Source: JBLHKE01 sp047619485 (lineage in GTDB: Bacteria; Verrucomicrobiota; Verrucomicrobiia; Verrucomicrobiales; DEV007). From it: DNA of 10,294 bases. Shown here piece by piece: positions 6,128 through 10,294 of this stretch. The notes under the pieces are model-generated. The model was given only the letters and a program-made list of their open reading frames with translations, did no database searches and was not told the origin of the DNA. The stretch is taken from positions 1 through 10,294 of the forward strand of contig JBLHKE010000239.1 in the NCBI GenBank assembly GCA_047619485.1, written 5' to 3'. Made by a program: the position numbers and the translations under genes. Numbering within the stretch: the stretch's first letter is position 1; every line of letters begins with the position of its first letter.

Positions 6128-9100
6128 GGCTTCTTTTTTCGGGCTCGGTCGGCGATCGCCTTGTAGTAGCTCTCGACCGCGCTGCGGTATTCAGGGGCAA
6201 CGCTCTGGCGTTGGGCTTCGATGATGTCTTTGGCGACTTTTGGTGGCAGCTTCGCCCAGTCTTCACCAACGCTAGCGCCATCGACATTCGGGGCAGTGGC
6301 GCCCGCAATGGTTCCGTTCGCGCCCGGCTGGAGTTGCGCCCCCTGCTGGGTCTTGGATGGCTGGCCGGGCTGGGAGGCTTGTGCCATCGCTTGTGCCATC
6401 GCTTGCTCTTCGGCTGACGGTCCGGGTGGCGAACTCATCTCGCCCTGGGCGCGGGCTTGCGCCATCGCCTGCGCCTGAGCTTGTGCCGCACTGGCGAGTG
6501 CCTGCTGCGCCGCGGCCTGTGCTTGGGCTGCCTGTTGTTGCGCAGCTGCTTGCGCCTGCTGGGGCTGCCCTTGGGATGGCGCGGCCGCCTCCTGTGCGAC
6601 CATCATCTGATCCAACGAGTCGAGTGCCTGCGCGAGCATCTGCGCTTGCGCGGCCTCGCTCGGGCTGAGGTTTTGGCTCGGGCTCGGGCTCGGGCTCTGC
6701 GGCATCGATTGAGATGGCGACTGCCCTTCTGCGGGCTCCCCCTGTGGCTCCCCGCTAGGAGATGGCTGCGCCGCCTGCGACGCTGCAGCCATTGCTTGGG
6801 CTTGCGCCTCAATCGCGGATTCGGCCGCCTCGGCGCTCTGCGCTGCTTGCGATGGGCTCTGGCCCGCTTGCTGCATGGCTTCGAGGGCCTGCGCGGCTTC
6901 ACCTTGTTGGGCGAGTTCCTGCGCAGCCTCCCCCATCTGCGCGAGCGATTCAGCCGCGGTCTCATCTCCGAGGCGTTCCTCGTGCCGCGCTGCCCGCTCG
7001 ACCGATTCGCCAGCTTCGACGACGCTCTCGTTGATCGATTCCTGTTGCTGCGCCGCCTGGTTCATCGCCTGTTGAGCAGCTGGCTCCTGTCCGGCCGGCG
7101 TCGCAAGCGGTGGCGTATTATCCGCATTGGCGAGCTGCTCGCCGACCTGTGATTCCTGTTGCGCTGCCTGTGCCATCTGCTCAGCAGCCTCGGCGACCAT
7201 GCTCTCGCTCAGCTCCTGCAGCGCTTCCTGCATCGCCGGGTTCTGCGCGAGTTCCTGCTCCAACGCTTCCAACGCCGCCGCCGGATCCTGTTCCGCAGTT
7301 GCCATCATCTCCGCCAGGTTCTCCGCCCGCGCGAAGGCCTCATCCAGCGTCTCTTCGACACCGAGTTCTTGCTCCATCTCGCGCAAAGCTTCGCGCGATT
7401 GCTCCGCCAGCGACTCTCCTGCCTCGACCCCCTCCAACTTGTCGGCCAAATCATTGAGCGTCTCGGCCATCTCCCCCTGCTCATTCGCGGCTGCCTTGAG
7501 TGCTTTCGATTGCTGCTGCGGTTGCTGCGAGGCGGCGGCTTGCTCGAGTTGCTCCCGCACCTGCTCGGACTCTGACTGAGCGAGTTGCGCCGCGGCGTCG
7601 TCTGCATCACGCGCACGCTCACGCCCCTCTTCGCTGAGGAAGTCTTCCGCGTTCGCCTCGTGCCGCAGCGCGTCCATCGCCTCCTCCAACCTCTCCGCTG
7701 CCTGCTCGTTTTCCGCAAGGATCTCCTGTGCCTGCTGGGCGATCTCACCCGCCTCGCTAGCCTCTGCACCTTGCGCCTGCTCGGCGAGTTGCTCCGCAGC
7801 CTGTTGCTGCTCCCCCACCTGCTCGGCCAGATCACGCAGCATCTCCGGCACGCTCGGTGCCAGCTCCGCAACGTCTTCACGCGCTTGCTCGACCGCTGGT
7901 TCGACCTGCTCGGCGATCGCCTCCACCTGTTCTTGCAGCTTTTCCAAATTCTGCGCCATCTCCTGCGGCTGGCGGTTCTCGTCATTGCGAGCTTCCGCCT
8001 GTTCGCGCTGGCGCATCTCGTTCTCGAGCGCGCGCGACTCCTGGGAGTTCGCCGCCTGCTGTGCCTGCTTCTGTGCTTCGCGCGCTTCCGGGTCGTCGAC
8101 TTTCTTCAAGTCCTCCGGCAGGTTCTTCAATTGCTCTTGGGCAACCTCCCACGCATCGGCGTTTTCAGCTGCCTCGGAGGCATCCGGCTTGCCCTGTTCC
8201 GATTGCTCCATCTCGGCCAGCGCTGCGGCTAGGTCATTGGCATTCTCGCCCGCCTCCATCGCCTCAACCGCCTCCTGTAGTTTCGCCAAATCCTGAGACA
8301 CTTGCTGCGACTCCTCTTGGCTCTCGGCATCCTCTGCCCGATTGGCCAGATCGTCCAACGCGCGCGCAACCTGGTTCATGTCTGCAGCCTGTTGGGAATC
8401 GCCAACCGGTGACGCATCTTCGAGGTCCGCCAGATCCTCAAACTGCTCGGCGAGCGATTCTAAGCTGTCCGCCAGCTGCTCATTGCGCTCCTCGAGCTCC
8501 GCCTCTCTCTTCGCCAACTGCTCCGCGTTGGGATTCTCTTTCTCCCCCTCCTTCTCAATCTCACCGGCCTGCTTCGCCGCCTGCTCAGCTTGCTGCTTCG
8601 CTTCCTCGATCGCCTTCGACGCGGGCTCTTGCTTGCGGAACAAATCCTCGCGTGCCTTGTCCGCCAACTGCGCGGTCTGCTGTTCGAGCGCCTGTGTCTC
8701 GCGCACGACTTCCTCCAGTTTCTGCTCCATACGCTGCGCTTCTTTCGGCAGGTTTTCAGCAAAGTTTTCAGCCTCCAACGCCTCTTGCAACGCCTTGCCC
8801 TGCTCGTCCAACTTCTTCGCCGTCTGCTCGGCGTTCTTCTTGTAACCGTCCTCCAGCATCTCCGCCAAATCGCGCAGATCCTCCTCGACCGCCTCGGCAC
8901 GCGCCGCGGCGACCTCCTGCTCTTCTTTTAATAACGCCGCCTCGGCCTCGGCATCTCGCGGCATCTCGCGTGCGTCTTTAGCAATCTCCTCCTGGCGCTC
9001 CTCGAGGTGACTGGCGTCATCAGCAGCCAGCTTCGCGTTGTCTTCCGCAGCGATCTTATTCATCACCTTCTGCAAATCCTCCGCACGGCTGGCGGCCTCC

Positions 9101-10294
9101 CAAGCTAGATGTTGCGGTCGTTGCTGCCCTTCTTTCGGCTCCTCCATCTCGCCTTTCGCCATCTCCTCGACCTGTTCTTTCAGACGTTCGAGATTCTGGT
9201 TTTTGAAATCTGCTAGTGCCTCAGCTGCGGCTTGCATCTCCTCGGCCTCGGCACGCGTCGGAGCTTCCGCCAACGCCTGCTTCATCACCTCGAAGGCCTG
9301 CTCGGCTTTGGCGTTGGCCTGCTCGGTCTCGTTCTGCGCACGCACCACCGCCTGCTGCTCCTGCGGGGATCGCTCCTCCGGCTGCTTCTTCATCGCCTCT
9401 TTCGCTTTCTCGACCGCATCCGCCATCTCGCGGGTCTCCTTGGCGACTTTCTTCAACTCGCCCGCGACATTTTTCTCTTTCTCCGCCCACTCGCGTTTCG
9501 CCGGATCGTCGTCCCAACCAGTCACGGCGAGCCGCACCGGCGTCGACTCCCCGACGTTGCCCTTCGAATCCACGCCGATCAATTTCAACACGAGCAGATC
9601 GCCCGGTTTGGCACCGATCCCGCGCAGGCTCCAGCGATGATCGATCAACTGTTCACGCCCACAATCTGTATGCAGCACCACCTCCCGCCAGTCGGAACGG
9701 TTGAGGCGATAGGCCTGCTTCACCTCGGTCAATTTCACATCGTCGCGCGCGTAGCCCTTCAACTCCAAAGTCGCATCATTGCGGATCTCGCGGTTGTTGG
9801 TCGGCTGGGTGATCTGCAGCTCCGGCGTCAGGTCGGGCACCGCGCGGATCTCGTAGTCGGGGCTGTGCTTGTTGGTAAACCCACTCTCCGCGGCCTCGAG
9901 GTGCACGCGGTAGAGGCTATGGTTCATCGTCACCGGGACGTCGGCAGTCAAATTTCCGTCGTCGTCAATCTCGAGTGGAATGGTCAGATCTTCGACCTCC
10001 ACGGAGTCGCTCTTCAGGCGCAACTCGGCGACCGCGATCTCTTGGTCTGGCTTAAGCGACAGGCTCACCACCGTGCCCTCGATCGCCGATAGATCGCCAT
10101 GATCTTCCTCGCGGATGTAGTCGGCGGTCTCGGTGTAGGACGGTTGCTTGTAGGTCTTCTTGAAGAAAGAAATCTTCGGCCGACCACGCGACTCGAGCGT
10201 GTGGAAAGTCGTGATCGCTCCACCTGAAGTGACCCGGTAGTCGACGTCCTTGCGCTTCACCGTCAGCGAACCGACGAACTCGTTGCCCCTCTCG
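6124..10294 (-). CDS. Giant Ala/Glu/Gln-rich coiled-coil envelope protein, N-terminus outside window
   Basis: The frame is open to the right edge, so the gene is partial; about 1,389 residues are visible and the apparent start at 10260 is an internal Val codon. The visible N-terminal 250 residues (about 9520-10294) look like beta-rich Ig-like domains (FHTLESRGRPKISFFKKTY, EIRNDATLELKGYARDDV, LLVLKLIGVDSKGNVGES). From about 9477 to 6750 comes roughly 900 residues of almost pure coiled coil dominated by Ala, Glu and Gln. Then follow a Ser-Pro linker (SPSPSPSQ), an AQ-rich stretch near 6390-6620 and a conserved-looking tail: WAKLPPKVAKDIIEAQR, then YRSAVESYYKAIADRARKKK. The layout resembles DUF4175-like proteins of Planctomycetota and Verrucomicrobiota, which usually begin with membrane helices; those would lie beyond the window. 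It appears to hold one cysteine. A scaffold or spacer role in the envelope is inferred only. Its stop overlaps the next ATG as ATGA. Confidence 0.88.
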   Translation of the reverse strand, partial: ERGNEFVGSLTVKRKDVDYRVTSGGAITTFHTLESRGRPKISFFKKTYKQPSYTETADYIREEDHGDLSAIEGTVVSLSLKPDQEIAVAELRLKSDSVEVEDLTIPLEIDDDGNLTADVPVTMNHSLYRVHLEAAESGFTNKHSPDYEIRAVPDLTPELQITQPTNNREIRNDATLELKGYARDDVKLTEVKQAYRLNRSDWREVVLHTDCGREQLIDHRWSLRGIGAKPGDLLVLKLIGVDSKGNVGESTPVRLAVTGWDDDPAKREWAEKEKNVAGELKKVAKETREMADAVEKAKEAMKKQPEERSPQEQQAVVRAQNETEQANAKAEQAFEVMKQALAEAPTRAEAEEMQAAAEALADFKNQNLERLKEQVEEMAKGEMEEPKEGQQRPQHLAWEAASRAEDLQKVMNKIAAEDNAKLAADDASHLEERQEEIAKDAREMPRDAEAEAALLKEEQEVAAARAEAVEEDLRDLAEMLEDGYKKNAEQTAKKLDEQGKALQEALEAENFAENLPKEAQRMEQKLEEVVRETQALEQQTAQLADKAREDLFRKQEPASKAIEEAKQQAEQAAKQAGEIEKEGEKENPNAEQLAKREAELEERNEQLADSLESLAEQFEDLADLEDASPVGDSQQAADMNQVARALDDLANRAEDAESQEESQQVSQDLAKLQEAVEAMEAGENANDLAAALAEMEQSEQGKPDASEAAENADAWEVAQEQLKNLPEDLKKVDDPEAREAQKQAQQAANSQESRALENEMRQREQAEARNDENRQPQEMAQNLEKLQEQVEAIAEQVEPAVEQAREDVAELAPSVPEMLRDLAEQVGEQQQAAEQLAEQAQGAEASEAGEIAQQAQEILAENEQAAERLEEAMDALRHEANAEDFLSEEGRERARDADDAAAQLAQSESEQVREQLEQAAASQQPQQQSKALKAAANEQGEMAETLNDLADKLEGVEAGESLAEQSREALREMEQELGVEETLDEAFARAENLAEMMATAEQDPAAALEALEQELAQNPAMQEALQELSESMVAEAAEQMAQAAQQESQVGEQLANADNTPPLATPAGQEPAAQQAMNQAAQQQESINESVVEAGESVERAARHEERLGDETAAESLAQMGEAAQELAQQGEAAQALEAMQQAGQSPSQAAQSAEAAESAIEAQAQAMAAASQAAQPSPSGEPQGEPAEGQSPSQSMPQSPSPSPSQNLSPSEAAQAQMLAQALDSLDQMMVAQEAAAPSQGQPQQAQAAAQQQAAQAQAAAQQALASAAQAQAQAMAQARAQGEMSSPPGPSAEEQAMAQAMAQASQPGQPSKTQQGAQLQPGANGTIAGATAPNVDGASVGEDWAKLPPKVAKDIIEAQRQSVAPEYRSAVESYYKAIADRARKKKP
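6377..6400 (-). repeat. Tandem 12-mer, two copies, within the coiled-coil gene
   Basis: GCTTGTGCCATC is present twice back to back and a partial third (GCTTGC) follows. On the coding strand it gives the repeated residues MAQAMAQA in the low-complexity region near the C-terminus. Confidence 0.7.
6675..6698 (-). repeat. Hexanucleotide tandem repeat encoding a Ser-Pro linker
   Basis: GGCTCG occurs three times in tandem followed by GGCTCT. In the coding frame it makes the Ser-Pro run SPSPSPS between the coiled coil and the AQ-rich tail. Copy-number change would alter linker length in steps of two residues without a frameshift. Confidence 0.75.

Noticed and set aside
6457..7152. Rightward 231-codon frame rich in Leu and Arg that looks membrane-like
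   Set aside because: The Leu/Arg pattern is the reverse reading of Gln/Ala/Glu codons in the coiled-coil gene. The leftward frame is continuous and has a conserved-looking C-terminus.
7857..8981. Long rightward open frame of 374 codons opposite the coiled-coil gene
   Set aside because: It is an Arg/Pro/Ser-rich shadow produced by the biased Ala/Glu/Gln codons of the real leftward gene. It has no domain or convincing ribosome site, and many other long antisense frames occur in the same stretch for the same reason.

Overview
The window looks like chromosomal DNA of a Verrucomicrobiota bacterium, or a close PVC relative. This is inferred from gene content, not from a marker gene. The evidence is a secreted protein ending in a 'TLQYS.DL.NW ... 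FYR' module, a secreted terpenoid-cyclase-fold repeat protein next to a very long Ala/Glu/Gln-rich coiled-coil protein, a rhomboid with a short helical tail, and paired GTAG-type REP palindromes. Coding is GC-rich; the only AT-rich stretch is the divergent intergenic region near 100-290.

Left part. The first 94 bases hold the 5' end of a leftward gene whose N-terminus resembles lipoate-protein ligases. A divergent AT-rich intergenic region (95-368) carries candidate promoters for both directions and a strong 15-bp stem hairpin in the leader of the rightward genes. Two rightward genes follow, 41 bp apart and probably one transcript: a YafK/DpaA-type L,D-transpeptidase-family protein (369-1124) and a secreted subtilisin-like (S8) protein with an N-terminal beta-sandwich (1166-3268).

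Right part. Everything else runs leftward, with transcription from right to left. A giant coiled-coil envelope protein enters from beyond the right edge (6124-10294, N-terminus missing). Next comes an exported alpha/alpha-toroid (prenyltransferase/squalene-oxidase repeat) protein (4844-6127), overlapping by ATGA. A rhomboid intramembrane protease follows (3838-4740), then a small putative lipoprotein of unknown function with its own promoter and Shine-Dalgarno (3265-3789). That last gene meets the S8 gene tail to tail with a 4-bp overlap.

The most unusual structure is a roughly 156-bp pair of inverted REP sequences (5945-6100). It lies across the start region of the toroid-protein gene and is translated in frame, so part of a REP palindrome encodes the signal-peptide n-region. 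Every product except the lipoate-ligase-like one appears to act at the envelope or outside the cell. No RNA genes, CRISPR arrays, transposase genes or phage genes were seen.
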